Origin: Polaribacter aquimarinus
Lineage (GTDB): Bacteria > Bacteroidota > Bacteroidia > Flavobacteriales > Flavobacteriaceae
NCBI RefSeq assembly: GCF_003129485.1
Contig: NZ_QFFG01000002.1
Coordinates: 372,001-436,000 of the forward strand
Direction of reading: 5' to 3'
Length of the DNA: 64,000 nt
Of this stretch, positions 46,624 to 56,394 are shown one piece after another. How positions within the stretch are numbered: the stretch's first letter is position 1; each line of letters starts with the position of its first letter. A program made the translations under genes and the position numbers. The notes beneath the pieces are model-generated. The model searched no databases and was not told the DNA's origin. It saw only the letters and a list, made by a program, of their open reading frames with translations.

Positions 46624-47151
46624 CTATTGTAGTTTTTGAAACAAATCCCATAAAACAACTCCTGTTGTTACAGATATATTTAATGAATGTTTTGTCCCCA
46701 ATTGCGGAATTTCGATACACATATCTGAAGCATTTACCACTTCTTGTTGTACACCTTTAACTTCATTACCCATCACAATAGCATATTTTTGATTTTTTTC
46801 AGGAAAAAAAGTATTCAATTTTGTGCTATTTTCAGCTTGTTCAATAGCTAAAACTTTAATTTTTAAATCTTTTAATTTTTGAATAAGCGTAAGCGTGTCT
46901 TCTACATATTCCCAGTCTACAGATTCTGTTGCGCCTAATGCTGTTTTATGAATATCTTTATTTGGTGGAGTAGCAGTAATGCCGCACAAGTAGATTTTTT
47001 CAATCAAAAAAGCATCTGAAGTTCTAAAAACAGAACCAATATTGTTTAAACTTCTTATATTATCTAAAACGACAATAAGTGGTGTTTTTGGAGTAGATTT
47101 AAATTCATCCACCGAAATTCTACCTAACTCGTTATTCTTTAATTTCCTCAT
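46624..47151 (-). CDS. SpoU/TrmH family RNA 2'-O-methyltransferase
   Basis: A 175-residue SPOUT enzyme that methylates ribose in tRNA or rRNA. Motifs: NIRSLNNIGSVFRTSDAF (motif 1), IVMGNEVKGV (motif 2) and IPQLGTKHSLNISVTTGVVL (motif 3, the knot). It lacks extra RNA-binding domains. It is divergent from mutS. The exact target is unknown. Confidence 0.92.
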   Translation of the reverse strand: MRKLKNNELGRISVDEFKSTPKTPLIVVLDNIRSLNNIGSVFRTSDAFLIEKIYLCGITATPPNKDIHKTALGATESVDWEYVEDTLTLIQKLKDLKIKVLAIEQAENSTKLNTFFPEKNQKYAIVMGNEVKGVQQEVVNASDMCIEIPQLGTKHSLNISVTTGVVLWDLFQKLQ

Positions 47152-47154
47152 AAT

Positions 47155-47215
47155 TCAGTTTTCAGTTGGCAGTAGCAGTCAACAGTAAAAAACTGTTTTA
47201 CTGAATACTGTATAC
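47155..47215. repeat. CAGT/ACTG-rich intergenic tract upstream of mutS
   Basis: Contains TTCAGTTTTCAGTTGGCAGT, CAGTAGCAGTCAACAGT and ACTGTTTTACTGAATACTG, related to the sufC-sufD spacer (26000-26128). It separates a divergent pair (SpoU methyltransferase and mutS). Function unknown. Confidence 0.5.
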
Positions 47216-47263
47216 AGCCTACTTTTTGTAACTTCGCAAAACTAACTGAAAATTTCCAAAAAC

Positions 47264-49873
47264 TTGGCAAAATCAAAAGCGAAAAAGGTAACTCCTTTAA
47301 TGAAACAATACAATGCCATCAAGAATAAATATCCTGATGCAATGTTGCTTTTTCGTGTTGGAGATTTTTATGAAACCTTTGGTGAAGACGCTAAAAAAGC
47401 AGCTGGAGTTTTGGGAATAACGCTTACAAAAAGAGGTGCAGGAAGCGATTCTGAAACTGCTTTGGCAGGTTTTCCACATCATTCTTTAAATACCTATTTA
47501 CCTAAATTGGTAAAAGCAGGAATGCGTGTTGCCATTTGTGATCAGTTAGAAGATCCAAAAATGACTAAAACCATTGTAAAACGTGGTGTAACAGAGTTAG
47601 TAACTCCAGGGGTTTCTCTGAATGATGAAGTTTTACAAACCAAGAAAAATAATTTTTTAGCTGCGGTTCATTTTGATAAAAAACAACTCGGAATTTCATT
47701 TTTAGATGTGTCTACGGGTGAGTATTTAGTAGCACAAGGTAACGCAGAATACATTGATAAATTGTTGCAAAATTTTTCTCCAAGTGAAGTTTTAGTGCAA
47801 AAGCAAAACAAGCAACAATTTTTAGAATTGTTTGAAAACAGATACTATACTTTCTATTTAGATGATTGGGTTTTTCAAACTGAATATGCCAATGAAACTT
47901 TACAAAATCATTTTGAAGTTAAAAACTTAAAAGGTTTTGGTGTTCAGGATTTAAAAAACGGAATTATTGCTGCTGGTGCAGTATTGTATTATTTATCGGA
48001 AACACAACACAATAAATTAAAGCACATTCAACAAATTAGCAGAATTGCTGAAGATAATTATGTTTGGATGGATCGTTTTACGGTTAGAAACTTAGAATTA
48101 TACAATCCGAATTCTGTTAATGCTGTAACGCTTTTAGATGTTATTGATAAAACCATTTCACCAATGGGTGGGCGTTTGTTAAAACGTTGGTTAGCATTAC
48201 CACTTAAAAATATTGATGAAATAAAAAACCGTCACGAATTGGTGAAGTTTTTTATAGATTCTGATGATTTTTCTCTGACAGTTACCTATCAACTCAAACA
48301 AATATCAGATTTAGAAAGACTCATTTCTAAAGTGGCAACAGGCAAAGCTTCTCCTAGAGAAATTGTGCTTTTAAAAGATTCTTTAAAAGCGATTTTGCCC
48401 ATTAAAAATGAAGCTGAAAGTAGCGAAAACGCTACTGTTAAGGTACTAGGAAATCAGTTGCACAATTGTAGTGATTTAATTGAAAAAATTTCTGAAACCT
48501 TGTTTGATGATGCGCCTGTAAACATTAATAAAGGAAATGCAATTGCCAATGGAGTACATCAAGAATTAGACGATTTACGTGCCATTTCATCCTCTGGAAA
48601 AGAATATCTAGACAATATGTTAACGCGTGAAACTGAGCGCACAGGTATCAGCAGTTTAAAAATTGCGTTTAACAACGTTTTTGGTTACTATATTGAGGTT
48701 AGGAATACGCACAAAGATAAAGTTCCTGAAGAGTGGATTAGAAAACAAACCTTAGTTTCTGCTGAAAGATACATTACAGAAGAGCTGAAAGAATATGAAA
48801 CCAAAATATTAGGCGCGGAAGAAAAAATTCAGGTTTTAGAACAAAAAATTTTTTCTAAATTATTGCAATATATTATTGGTTTTGTTCAAAAAGTGCAAGA
48901 AAACGCACAAATTATTGCAAAAATCGACTGTTTGTTAGGTTTTTCTGTTTTAGCAATTGACAACAATTATGTGCGTCCGATTATGGATGAAAGTACAGAT
49001 TTAGACATCAAAAATGGACGTCATCCTGTTATTGAAAAACAATTGGCTATAGATCAAACATACATTGCTAACGATGTTGTTTTAAATAGAAATCAACAGC
49101 AAATCATTATGATTACTGGACCAAATATGTCTGGTAAATCTGCCATTTTAAGACAAACTGCTTTAATTGTTTTATTGGCACAAATGGGAAGTTATGTGCC
49201 TGCTCAAAATGCTAAAATTGGTATTGTAGACAAGATTTTTACCAGAGTTGGTGCTAGTGATAATATTTCTATGGGCGAATCTACATTTATGGTAGAAATG
49301 AATGAAACTGCATCCATCTTAAATAATATTTCTGAACGTAGTTTGGTGTTGTTAGATGAAATTGGAAGAGGAACCTCTACTTATGATGGAATTTCAATTG
49401 CCTGGGCAATTTCTGAGTTTTTGCATGAACATCCATCAAAAGCAAAAACATTGTTTGCTACACATTATCACGAACTAAATGAAATGACAACTACTTTTGA
49501 GCGCATCAAAAATTATAATGTATCTGTTAAAGAGTTAGAAGACAATATCATTTTCTTGCGGAAATTGGTTTCTGGTGGATCTAATCATAGTTTTGGAATT
49601 CACGTTGCAAAATTAGCTGGAATGCCAAATATGGTGATTCATAGAGCTAATAAAATTCTAAAAAAATTAGAAGAAAACAACAAAAATGATGAAGTAAAAG
49701 ATGTATTGAAACAAACTCAACATGAAGATATGCAGCTTAGTTTTTTTCAGTTAGATGACCCATTGTTAGAAAATATTAGAGAAGAAATTTTAGCCACCAA
49801 TATAGATACATTAACCCCAATAGAAGCGTTAATGAAATTGAACGAGATTAAGCGAATGTTGACTAAAAAGTAA
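47264..49873 (+). CDS. mutS: DNA mismatch repair protein MutS
   Basis: MutS recognises mispaired bases and starts mismatch repair. The 869-residue protein starts with TTG. It has the mismatch-binding motif [14 protein letters not shown] (Phe-x-Glu wedge), Walker [14 protein letters not shown], the [14 protein letters not shown] segment, Walker [15 protein letters not shown] and the His switch ATHYHELN. The full set of domains is present. No in-frame ATG precedes the core motif, so the TTG start is likely. Confidence 0.96.
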   Translation: MAKSKAKKVTPLMKQYNAIKNKYPDAMLLFRVGDFYETFGEDAKKAAGVLGITLTKRGAGSDSETALAGFPHHSLNTYLPKLVKAGMRVAICDQLEDPKMTKTIVKRGVTELVTPGVSLNDEVLQTKKNNFLAAVHFDKKQLGISFLDVSTGEYLVAQGNAEYIDKLLQNFSPSEVLVQKQNKQQFLELFENRYYTFYLDDWVFQTEYANETLQNHFEVKNLKGFGVQDLKNGIIAAGAVLYYLSETQHNKLKHIQQISRIAEDNYVWMDRFTVRNLELYNPNSVNAVTLLDVIDKTISPMGGRLLKRWLALPLKNIDEIKNRHELVKFFIDSDDFSLTVTYQLKQISDLERLISKVATGKASPREIVLLKDSLKAILPIKNEAESSENATVKVLGNQLHNCSDLIEKISETLFDDAPVNINKGNAIANGVHQELDDLRAISSSGKEYLDNMLTRETERTGISSLKIAFNNVFGYYIEVRNTHKDKVPEEWIRKQTLVSAERYITEELKEYETKILGAEEKIQVLEQKIFSKLLQYIIGFVQKVQENAQIIAKIDCLLGFSVLAIDNNYVRPIMDESTDLDIKNGRHPVIEKQLAIDQTYIANDVVLNRNQQQIIMITGPNMSGKSAILRQTALIVLLAQMGSYVPAQNAKIGIVDKIFTRVGASDNISMGESTFMVEMNETASILNNISERSLVLLDEIGRGTSTYDGISIAWAISEFLHEHPSKAKTLFATHYHELNEMTTTFERIKNYNVSVKELEDNIIFLRKLVSGGSNHSFGIHVAKLAGMPNMVIHRANKILKKLEENNKNDEVKDVLKQTQHEDMQLSFFQLDDPLLENIREEILATNIDTLTPIEALMKLNEIKRMLTKK

Positions 49874-49874
49874 T

Positions 49875-49882
49875 TATATTTG
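49875..49882 (+). promoter_or_regulatory. -7 box of tatA, leaderless spacing
   Basis: TATATTTG followed by CAAT and the tatA ATG. The box spans the mutS stop region. The same CAAT-ATG context occurs before the ABC ATPase gene at 12503. Confidence 0.55.
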
Positions 49883-49886
49883 CAAT

Positions 49887-50192
49887 ATGAATTCTATGTT
49901 GTTATTTATTAGTGGTCCAGAAATTATGGTGATTATGGTAATCGTAGTAATGGTTTTTGGTGCTGATAAGATCCCAGAAATTGCAAGAGGTTTAGGTAAA
50001 GGAATGCGTCAAGTAAAAGATGCTACCAACGATATTAAAAAAGAGATTAAAGATAGTTCTGAAAAGCAAAAAATTACTACTGACTCTGTAACTGATACTG
50101 CAAAAGAAACTACCAAAGGTATTAGTGATGAATTTCAAAGAGTTAAAAAAGATATAGACGATTTAACGGGGCCTATAAAACGTAACCTTTAG
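49887..50192 (+). CDS. tatA: Sec-independent translocase protein TatA
   Basis: TatA forms the pore of the twin-arginine pathway for folded proteins. The 101-residue protein has one N-terminal membrane helix (about residues 9-26), the hinge FGADKIPEIARGLGK, an amphipathic helix and an acidic tail. Distinguishing TatA from TatB needs more context; the single PE hinge favours TatA. The signal-peptide TIM-barrel protein in this window (16735) has a twin-arginine-like start and could be a substrate. Confidence 0.9.
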   Translation: MNSMLLFISGPEIMVIMVIVVMVFGADKIPEIARGLGKGMRQVKDATNDIKKEIKDSSEKQKITTDSVTDTAKETTKGISDEFQRVKKDIDDLTGPIKRNL

Positions 50193-50194
50193 TC

Positions 50195-51301
50195 TTGAAA
50201 AGAGCGATAAAATATCTACTTTTATTCTTTTTAATTATACTTATTTCCTGTAAAAATGCTACCTCAGTTGTTTCTGAAGAAAGAGAAGAAGAGGAAGAAA
50301 TTACCAAACCCTTAAGCAAACCTTTTTATGCTGCAGTAGATATTTCTTACTACCCAACAATTCAAAAAAAAGGACTTTCTTTCTATAACAGAAATGGTAC
50401 ACAAAGAAACCTTTTACAAATTTTAAAAGAAAATGATGTAAACACCATTCGTTTGCGTTTGTGGCATTCTCCAAAAGACGAACACGCAAGTTTTAAAGAA
50501 GTTCAAACATTTTCTAAAGAATTAAAACGCTTAGGTTTTAAGGTTTGGTTAACGGTTCATTATTCAGATACTTGGGCAGACCCGGGAAATCAAGTAATTC
50601 CGAAAGCTTGGAAAAATGCTTCTTTTACTATTTTAAAAGACAGTGTTTACAATTATACTTCTAAAATTATGGATAAAATCGAGCCTGATATTATTCAAAT
50701 AGGCAATGAAATTGATCCAGGAATTTTACTACCTATCGGAAATATTGGTTCTAACAAAGAACAATTTATTCAACTTTTAGAAAAAGGAATTGCCGCAGTT
50801 AGAAATCATAATTCTACAACCAAAATTATGATACATAAGGCAGATTTTAAAGACTCCAAATGGTTTTTTGATTTGGTAAAACCTTTAGAGTACGATTTAA
50901 TTGGAGTTTCTTATTATCCAAAATGGCATGGAAAAGATTTGGATGTTTTTGAAAATCAATTACAGTTTTTAGACAATAATTACACGCAAGATATTGTTTT
51001 AGCAGAAACTTCCTATCCTTTTACTTTGGGGTGGAATGACCATACTAATAACGTTATTGGTGAAAATTCTCAAATTATTTATCCTCAATTTCCGGCAACT
51101 TTAGAAGGTCAAAAAGCCTATCTGGTAAAAATTAAAAACATTGTAAAGTCCTTGAAAAAAGGAGTTGGGTTTGGGTATTGGGGTGCAGAATGGGTTGCTT
51201 TTAATGGAGCAAGTGCTACAAATGGTTCTTCTTGGGAAAACCAAGCATTATTCGATTTTAACTTAAAAGCAACTCCAGCTTTAGAAGTTTTTAAAGATTA
51301 A
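50195..51301 (+). CDS. Glycoside hydrolase family 53 endo-beta-1,4-galactanase, lipoprotein
   Basis: A 368-residue enzyme of the arabinogalactan-degrading GH53 family. It starts with TTG and a lipoprotein signal (LIILISC, Cys19). The family core AAVDISYYPTIQKKG, TIRLRLWHSP and VHYSDTWADPG is intact. The acid/base is Glu172 in IGNEIDPG and the nucleophile Glu271 in LAETSYPFT. The protein is probably surface anchored and degrades galactan. No SusC/D pair is adjacent, so it is an orphan of this kind. Confidence 0.92.
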   Translation: MKRAIKYLLLFFLIILISCKNATSVVSEEREEEEEITKPLSKPFYAAVDISYYPTIQKKGLSFYNRNGTQRNLLQILKENDVNTIRLRLWHSPKDEHASFKEVQTFSKELKRLGFKVWLTVHYSDTWADPGNQVIPKAWKNASFTILKDSVYNYTSKIMDKIEPDIIQIGNEIDPGILLPIGNIGSNKEQFIQLLEKGIAAVRNHNSTTKIMIHKADFKDSKWFFDLVKPLEYDLIGVSYYPKWHGKDLDVFENQLQFLDNNYTQDIVLAETSYPFTLGWNDHTNNVIGENSQIIYPQFPATLEGQKAYLVKIKNIVKSLKKGVGFGYWGAEWVAFNGASATNGSSWENQALFDFNLKATPALEVFKD

Positions 51302-51345
51302 TTTTTTCAGTTTGTCATTCTTGCAAAAGCAGAAATAATAAAAAC

Positions 51346-51987
51346 TTATTTTACACGGCTTACTGTTAAACCATCTCTAATAGGCAATAAAACAGTTTCA
51401 ATTCTATCATCTGTATTTAGATGCTTGTTGTAAGCTATCAATATCTTTGTATCAATATCTTTTGGGTTTAATTCTTCCACTACTTTTCCACTCCAGAGTA
51501 CATTATCTGATAAAATAATACCTCCAGGATTCATTTTATCGATAATTAAATTAAAGTAGTTAATGTAATTCGATTTGTCTGCATCAATAAATACCAAATC
51601 AAATTTCTCATCAATTTTGGGGATGATTTTAGTGGCATCTCCCACCAATTGCTCAATCTTATTTTGATAACCAGACTTCTCAAAATACTTGTTTTGTAAG
51701 GTTTCTAATTCCTCATTTTTATCAATAGTGATGATTTTTCCATCAGAATGTAATCCTTCTGCTAAACACAATGCAGAATAACCTGTATAAGTTCCTATTT
51801 CTAAAATGGTTTTAGGTTGAGTCAATTTAGCAATCATAGACAAAACACGTCCTTGAAAAGCGCCACTTAACATTCTTGGGTTTAGAACCTTTTGCCAAGT
51901 TTCTTTACTTAATTCTTGTAAAATTATAGGCTCTTCTTGAGAGTGTGCTACTACGTAATTGTCAATATTTTCAGGTAAGAAGTGCAT
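51346..51987 (-). CDS. Class I SAM-dependent O-methyltransferase
   Basis: A 213-residue O-methyltransferase of the catechol/caffeoyl-CoA type. Motifs: LEIGTYTGYSALCLAEGL (SAM site), LVFIDADKSNYINY (metal and catalytic Asp), ILSDNVLWSGKV. The substrate is unknown. It has its own -7 box (TATTTTTG, 52010-52017 on the minus strand) next to the terminator of the sigma factor operon. Confidence 0.92.
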   Translation of the reverse strand: MHFLPENIDNYVVAHSQEEPIILQELSKETWQKVLNPRMLSGAFQGRVLSMIAKLTQPKTILEIGTYTGYSALCLAEGLHSDGKIITIDKNEELETLQNKYFEKSGYQNKIEQLVGDATKIIPKIDEKFDLVFIDADKSNYINYFNLIIDKMNPGGIILSDNVLWSGKVVEELNPKDIDTKILIAYNKHLNTDDRIETVLLPIRDGLTVSRVK

Positions 51988-52009
51988 AGTGAATTGCTAA
52001 ATGTTTTGT

Positions 52010-52017
52010 CAAAAATA
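52010..52017 (-). promoter_or_regulatory. -7 box of the O-methyltransferase gene
   Basis: The minus strand reads TATTTTTG 22 bases before the ATG, directly after the upstream terminator stem. Confidence 0.5.
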
Positions 52018-52020
52018 AAA

Positions 52021-52052
52021 AAACGGAATCTATATTTCTATAAATCCCGTTT
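52021..52052 (-). terminator. Terminator of the sigma/anti-sigma operon
   Basis: AAACGGAATCTATA (52021-52034) pairs with TATAAATCCCGTTT (52039-52052), with two G-U wobbles, around a TTTC loop. A T run follows on the minus strand. It lies 55 bases after the anti-sigma gene. Confidence 0.75.
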
Positions 52053-52107
52053 CAATCTAACAAAAAATCAAAAAATGTAGTTTTTTAAAAACTACGAAAA
52101 ATCTTTT

Positions 52108-52371
52108 TTATGCTTTCATTTTTTCCAACTCTTGTTTAAGAGCTTTTTTATCTTTCTCAGGCATACAGTGCTTCAAACTTTTACAACTGTTTGCGTGACC
52201 TTTATAAATCTTAGTCAATGTCATATTTTGTTTTGTGTATTTAAAACAAATTTTACATCGTATAAAGTGAATATTTAACTTTAATTTTTCTAACAAAGTA
52301 GCTTCACCATATTGATTTTTATCACATATGGTAGTAGCTTCATCGCAAGTTATTTTTAAACTCTTAAACAT
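52108..52371 (-). CDS. Putative zinc-binding anti-sigma factor
   Basis: An 87-residue soluble protein with the pattern His35-x3-Cys39-x2-Cys42 (HFIRCKIC), plus Cys9. This is the zinc-finger signature of ZAS-type anti-sigma factors. It starts 3 bases after the sigma factor stop. The C-terminal half is basic and helical (KKALKQELEKMKA). Such small proteins are sometimes mislabelled as glycine dehydrogenase in databases (from memory). It probably binds and inactivates the sigma factor, possibly in a redox-sensitive way. Confidence 0.72.
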   Translation of the reverse strand: MFKSLKITCDEATTICDKNQYGEATLLEKLKLNIHFIRCKICFKYTKQNMTLTKIYKGHANSCKSLKHCMPEKDKKALKQELEKMKA

Positions 52372-52374
52372 TTT

Positions 52375-52941
52375 CTAAATATTAAACCAGTTATCTTCCA
52401 TACACTTTCTAAGCTGCGTTCTTGCTCTGTGTATAATAACCCATAGGTTTGACGATGTAATATCTAACTCCTTACAAATTTCCTCTGTTTCAAACTCTTG
52501 AATGGTTTTCATCCTAAATACCATCCCGTATTTTTCTGGTAAAGCGTCTATACAAGACTCTAACTGACTCTTTAGTTCTTCGTTTTCAATAGATTTTTCA
52601 GATTGGTTATCCCAACTTTGTGGCACTCTTTCCTCTAGCCAATTTCCTTCATTTTCTCCATCAGTATAAAAATTCATTCGAACCTCTGCTTGTCCTTTTT
52701 TAGAATTAATTTTTCTATAATGATCTATAATCTTTCTTTTTAAAATAGACACCAACCAAGTTCTTTCTGTAGATTTTCCTTGAAAATTTTTAGCAGATTT
52801 TAATCCAGCAAAAAAAGTGTCTTGTACTAAATCTTTTGCTAAATCACTATTATTTACTCGAACCACAGCATAATTATACATATAATCTGCATAATTATCT
52901 ATCCATTTATCGGTATTTAATACAACTTGCTCTTGTGCCAT
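52375..52941 (-). CDS. ECF-family RNA polymerase sigma factor
   Basis: A 188-residue alternative sigma factor. Region 2 contains NNSDLAKDLVQDTFFAGLKS and region 4 a helix-turn-helix (ETEEICKELDITSSNLWVII). It is the first gene of an operon with the zinc-type anti-sigma candidate. Its own box TATATTTG (52958-52965) lies in the short gap after an NTF2-like gene. Targets are unknown. Confidence 0.92.
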   Translation of the reverse strand: MAQEQVVLNTDKWIDNYADYMYNYAVVRVNNSDLAKDLVQDTFFAGLKSAKNFQGKSTERTWLVSILKRKIIDHYRKINSKKGQAEVRMNFYTDGENEGNWLEERVPQSWDNQSEKSIENEELKSQLESCIDALPEKYGMVFRMKTIQEFETEEICKELDITSSNLWVIIHRARTQLRKCMEDNWFNI

Positions 52942-52957
52942 TTATAAAAATAAAACC

Positions 52958-52965
52958 CAAATATA
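52958..52965 (-). promoter_or_regulatory. -7 box of the ECF sigma gene
   Basis: The minus strand reads TATATTTG 16 bases before the ATG, within the 27-base gap after the NTF2-like gene. Primary-type promoter; no autoregulated ECF promoter was identified. Confidence 0.55.
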
Positions 52966-52968
52966 ATG

Positions 52969-53448
52969 CTATTTTTTTTGATTTGAAGCCTTACAACTTG
53001 CTCTTCTTCTCATATCTACCAAATAAATAATTTCCCATTTTCCGTTATTATTAAATAGTTGAAAAGAATTGGCTCCACAGTGACTAAATTTATCATTTAA
53101 ATAAAACTCATAAGGCGTCCAAACTGAAGCTAAATTTCCATCAATTTTAATAGTATAAGAGAGTAGTTTTTCAAAATAGGTATCAGATGGTTTTTTATTG
53201 GTAACTCCTTTTAATAGGTTTTCTTTAGTTTGAGTTCTTAAGTTTTTTTCTCCTTTTTTATTAGTGAATGTTGTTTGTATTTTTATTTCTTTGTGCAATG
53301 TGCTTTTTAAAATAGTACTATCTCCTTTGTGTAAACCATCAAAAAAAGTTGATATAACTTGTTTAATTGCTTTTTCTTCTGATTTATTTTGAGCTGATAA
53401 TGTTATCGAAAAAATAACTGCAATTAGGAATGTGATAATTCTTGGCAT
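52969..53448 (-). CDS. Secreted NTF2-like protein
   Basis: A 159-residue protein with a signal peptide (MPRIITFLIAVIFSITLSAQ) and an NTF2/SnoaL-like cone fold: KQVISTFFDGLHKGDSTILK, ASVWTPYEFYLNDKFSHCGA and a final WEIIYLVDMRRRASC. The fold often binds small ligands, but no catalytic residues are evident. It runs into the sigma operon with a 27-base gap. Confidence 0.82.
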   Translation of the reverse strand: MPRIITFLIAVIFSITLSAQNKSEEKAIKQVISTFFDGLHKGDSTILKSTLHKEIKIQTTFTNKKGEKNLRTQTKENLLKGVTNKKPSDTYFEKLLSYTIKIDGNLASVWTPYEFYLNDKFSHCGANSFQLFNNNGKWEIIYLVDMRRRASCKASNQKK

Positions 53449-53532
53449 AAAAGTTTGATTTATAAAAAGCTAAAACTAATCAAAAAAACAAGTTCCTTTT
53501 TCTAAGCTTTTTAAGATTAACGAAACATTAAC

Positions 53533-53565
53533 TTGTTTTATATCTGTTCCTTTTTCTTACATTTA
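53533..53565 (+). promoter_or_regulatory. Possible promoter of panB
   Basis: TTG (53533-53535), 22 bases, TACATTTA (53558-53565), one base off TAnnTTTG at the last position. It lies 23 bases before the panB ATG. Confidence 0.45.
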
Positions 53566-53588
53566 CATCATTCTAAAACACTAAATAT

Positions 53589-54407
53589 ATGTCTGTAGCA
53601 AAGAAAGAATATAAAAAAGTTACCGTAAAATCTCTGGTAGATATGAAAAAGAATGGAGAGAAAATCTCTATGTTAACTGCTTACGATTTTACTATGGCTA
53701 AAATTTTAGATGGCGCAGGTATAGATGTGCTTTTAGTGGGCGATTCTGCTTCTAATGTAATGGCTGGTCACGAAACCACTTTGCCAATTACATTAGATCA
53801 AATGATTTACCACGCAAGTTCTGTAGTAAGAGCAATTGATAGGTGTTTAGTGGTGGTTGATTTACCTTTTGGAAGTTATCAATCTGACCCAAAAGAAGCG
53901 TTGCGTTCTGCTATTAGAATTATGAAAGAAAGTGGGGCACACTCTATAAAATTAGAAGGTGGTAAAGAAATTAAAGAATCTATTAAACGAATTTTAAATG
54001 CTGGAATTCCGGTTATGGGACATTTAGGTTTAACTCCGCAATCTATTTATAAATTCGGAACCTATACTGTTAGAGCGAAAGAAGAAGAGGAAGCTGAACA
54101 ACTTATGGAAGATGCTTTATTGTTAGAGAGGTTAGGTTGTTTTGCGGTAGTTTTAGAAAAAGTGCCTGCTAAATTAGCTCAAAAAGTAGCAAAAGCAATT
54201 TCGATTCCTGTTATAGGAATTGGAGGTGGAAATGGTGTAGACGGACAAGTATTAGTGACTCACGATATGATTGGAATGACACACGAGTTTCATCCTCGTT
54301 TTTTAAGACGCTATTTAGATTTATACAAAGATATGACTGGTGCTTTTAAATCTTATATTGATGATGTAAAAAGTGGTGATTTCCCTAATGAAAAAGAACA
54401 ATATTAA
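53589..54407 (+). CDS. panB: 3-methyl-2-oxobutanoate hydroxymethyltransferase
   Basis: PanB makes ketopantoate, the first step of pantothenate and coenzyme A synthesis. The 272-residue protein has the family sequence [47 protein letters not shown] and [20 protein letters not shown]. All expected motifs are there. Followed by unrelated small genes; a pseudouridine synthase that often follows panB in relatives is absent here. Confidence 0.96.
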   Translation: MSVAKKEYKKVTVKSLVDMKKNGEKISMLTAYDFTMAKILDGAGIDVLLVGDSASNVMAGHETTLPITLDQMIYHASSVVRAIDRCLVVVDLPFGSYQSDPKEALRSAIRIMKESGAHSIKLEGGKEIKESIKRILNAGIPVMGHLGLTPQSIYKFGTYTVRAKEEEEAEQLMEDALLLERLGCFAVVLEKVPAKLAQKVAKAISIPVIGIGGGNGVDGQVLVTHDMIGMTHEFHPRFLRRYLDLYKDMTGAFKSYIDDVKSGDFPNEKEQY

Positions 54408-54460
54408 AAGCCTATCCTAACCTTCCTTAATGGAAGAGATTTATTCCTGAAAACAAGTAA

Positions 54461-54937
54461 ATGTTTAATTTTTTTCAAAAAAAACTATCACATTCAGATT
54501 ATCAGAAGATCTTTTTAGAAATATCATCCAAAGTCTTTGATGATTTGTTTTTAGAAAACCGATTTAAAAAAATAAAAATTTCTAAAGAATTAAGTCAATC
54601 TAAAATAATATATAAAAAGGGTAAGAAGTTCATTGAAATAATGAGTGTTAATGAACTTGACCCTAGAGGTGAATCTTACTTTGAGATTTATTTAGGAGAA
54701 AAATTTAATTTTGAAACTGATGAATTCGAAGGGTATTGTATTTCACTTAATCGATACTCAAGTATTGCAAATAAAAAGAAGAAAGAATCATTTTACCCCT
54801 TCCCATATGGTAAAATACAATGTTTAAAAGCTCTAACAAAAACAAAAAAAGAATTTATAAAATATGCTGAATTCTATTTGATTCAGGATGATGATTTATT
54901 TGATAGAGTATTAAAAATGAAAGGAATAAGAAATTAA
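54461..54937 (+). CDS. Uncharacterised soluble protein
   Basis: A 158-residue basic/acidic mixed protein without signal peptide or membrane helix. Sequence elements: FLEISSKVFDDLFLENRFKK, an EGYCISLNRY strand and FYPFPYGKIQCLKAL. The alpha/beta pattern and single-gene position resemble small DUF proteins sometimes found as immunity or polymorphic-toxin partners, but no family is recognised. It lies 2 bases before the dehydrogenase gene. Confidence 0.6.
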   Translation: MFNFFQKKLSHSDYQKIFLEISSKVFDDLFLENRFKKIKISKELSQSKIIYKKGKKFIEIMSVNELDPRGESYFEIYLGEKFNFETDEFEGYCISLNRYSSIANKKKKESFYPFPYGKIQCLKALTKTKKEFIKYAEFYLIQDDDLFDRVLKMKGIRN

Positions 54938-54939
54938 CA

Positions 54940-55878
54940 ATGAAAATCCTACACCTAGATACAAATCACTCTCTTTTAATTAATCAATTAAATGATTTAG
55001 GGTTTCAAAACGATGAAGATTACACCTCATTAAAAGCAGCAATTGAAGCTAAAATTCATTTGTATGATGGTTTTATCATTAGAAGTCGTTTTAAAATTGA
55101 CAAAGATTTTTTAGACAAAGCCACAAATCTAAAGTTTATTGGTAGAGTTGGTGCGGGTTTAGAAAACATAGACTGTGATTATGCTGCGTCTAAAAACATC
55201 GAATTAATTGCAGCTCCAGAAGGTAATAGAAATGCGGTTGGTGAGCATTCTTTAGGAATGTTATTATCGCTTTTCAATAAACTTAATAAAGCCGATAAAG
55301 AGGTTAGAAAAGGAAAATGGTTGCGAGAAGAAAACAGAGGAATTGAACTCGATGGAAAAACCATAGGTTTAATTGGCTATGGAAATATGGGGAAATCATT
55401 CGCAAAAAAATTACGTGGTTTTGATGTTGATGTCATTTGTTACGATATAAAACCAAATGTTGGCGATGATAATTGTAAACAAGTTTCTTTACAAGAGTTG
55501 CAAGAAAAAGCAGATGTTTTGAGTTTACACACACCACAAACAGACCTCACAAAACAAATGGTAAATGTAGATTTCATCAATGGATTTCTAAAAAGTTTCT
55601 GGTTGATAAATACTGCACGTGGAACATCTGTAGTTACCAAAGATTTAGTTAATGCATTAAAATCAGGAAAAATTTTAGGTGCTGGTTTAGATGTTTTAGA
55701 ATACGAAAAATCATCTTTCGAAAATTTATTTTCTGATGATAAAATGCCTGATGCTTTCCAATATTTAATTGATGCTGAAAATGTGATATTATCTCCTCAC
55801 GTTGCAGGTTGGACAATTGAAAGCAAAGAAAAATTAGCGCAAACAATCGTAGATAAAATTAAAGCAAAATTTTGCTAA
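54940..55878 (+). CDS. D-isomer 2-hydroxyacid dehydrogenase (phosphoglycerate dehydrogenase-like)
   Basis: A 312-residue NAD-dependent dehydrogenase. It contains the Rossmann motif GLIGYGNMGKSFAKKL, the catalytic Arg (INTARGTSVV), Glu (GAGLDVLEYE region) and His (LSPHVAGWT). The architecture is that of SerA-like enzymes but without a regulatory ACT domain. The substrate could be 3-phosphoglycerate, glyoxylate or another 2-hydroxyacid. The next gene starts one base after its stop. Confidence 0.92.
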   Translation: MKILHLDTNHSLLINQLNDLGFQNDEDYTSLKAAIEAKIHLYDGFIIRSRFKIDKDFLDKATNLKFIGRVGAGLENIDCDYAASKNIELIAAPEGNRNAVGEHSLGMLLSLFNKLNKADKEVRKGKWLREENRGIELDGKTIGLIGYGNMGKSFAKKLRGFDVDVICYDIKPNVGDDNCKQVSLQELQEKADVLSLHTPQTDLTKQMVNVDFINGFLKSFWLINTARGTSVVTKDLVNALKSGKILGAGLDVLEYEKSSFENLFSDDKMPDAFQYLIDAENVILSPHVAGWTIESKEKLAQTIVDKIKAKFC

Positions 55879-56289
55879 ATGAAAAAAACAGTTCTTGTTT
55901 TTAGCTTATTAATTTTAGCTATTCTTTTACTTTTTCAATTTAGTAAATACGCTTTAATATCTAATAATTTACAAACCGAAATTGTAATTGCAATCATAGC
56001 AGTAGTTTTCTTTTTTGTAGGAATTTACATTCATAAAAAAAGTTTACAAAAGCCTGTTTTAGTATCAACTGAAATTGATTACAAAAAAATTGAAGCTTTA
56101 GAAATCAGCAAAAGAGAGTATGAAGTGCTTCAAAAAATAGCAGAAGGCTTGTCCAATAAAGAAATTGCTGATACTTTATTTTTATCCGAAAGCACTATAA
56201 AAACGCACGTTTCTAATCTACTGTTAAAGTTAAATGCAAAAAGAAGAACACAAGCAATTCAGATTGCAAAATCCTATCAAATCATTTAA
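55879..56289 (+). CDS. Membrane-anchored LuxR-type transcriptional regulator
   Basis: A 136-residue protein with two membrane helices (about residues 5-22 and 33-50) and a LuxR/GerE DNA-binding domain at the C-terminus (REYEVLQKIAEGLSNKEIAD, then LSESTIKTHVSNLLLKLNAK). Small regulators of this type are common in Bacteroidota. It immediately follows the dehydrogenase gene. Targets are unknown. Confidence 0.88.
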   Translation: MKKTVLVFSLLILAILLLFQFSKYALISNNLQTEIVIAIIAVVFFFVGIYIHKKSLQKPVLVSTEIDYKKIEALEISKREYEVLQKIAEGLSNKEIADTLFLSESTIKTHVSNLLLKLNAKRRTQAIQIAKSYQII

Positions 56290-56394
56290 ATTTCCTACAT
56301 TTAAGCATTGATTTTTGATTTTGGTACTTTAGTATGAACTGTCTTTAGGACTCTTTTTCTACTTTCGATTACTTAACTTAAAATTTATAATCAG

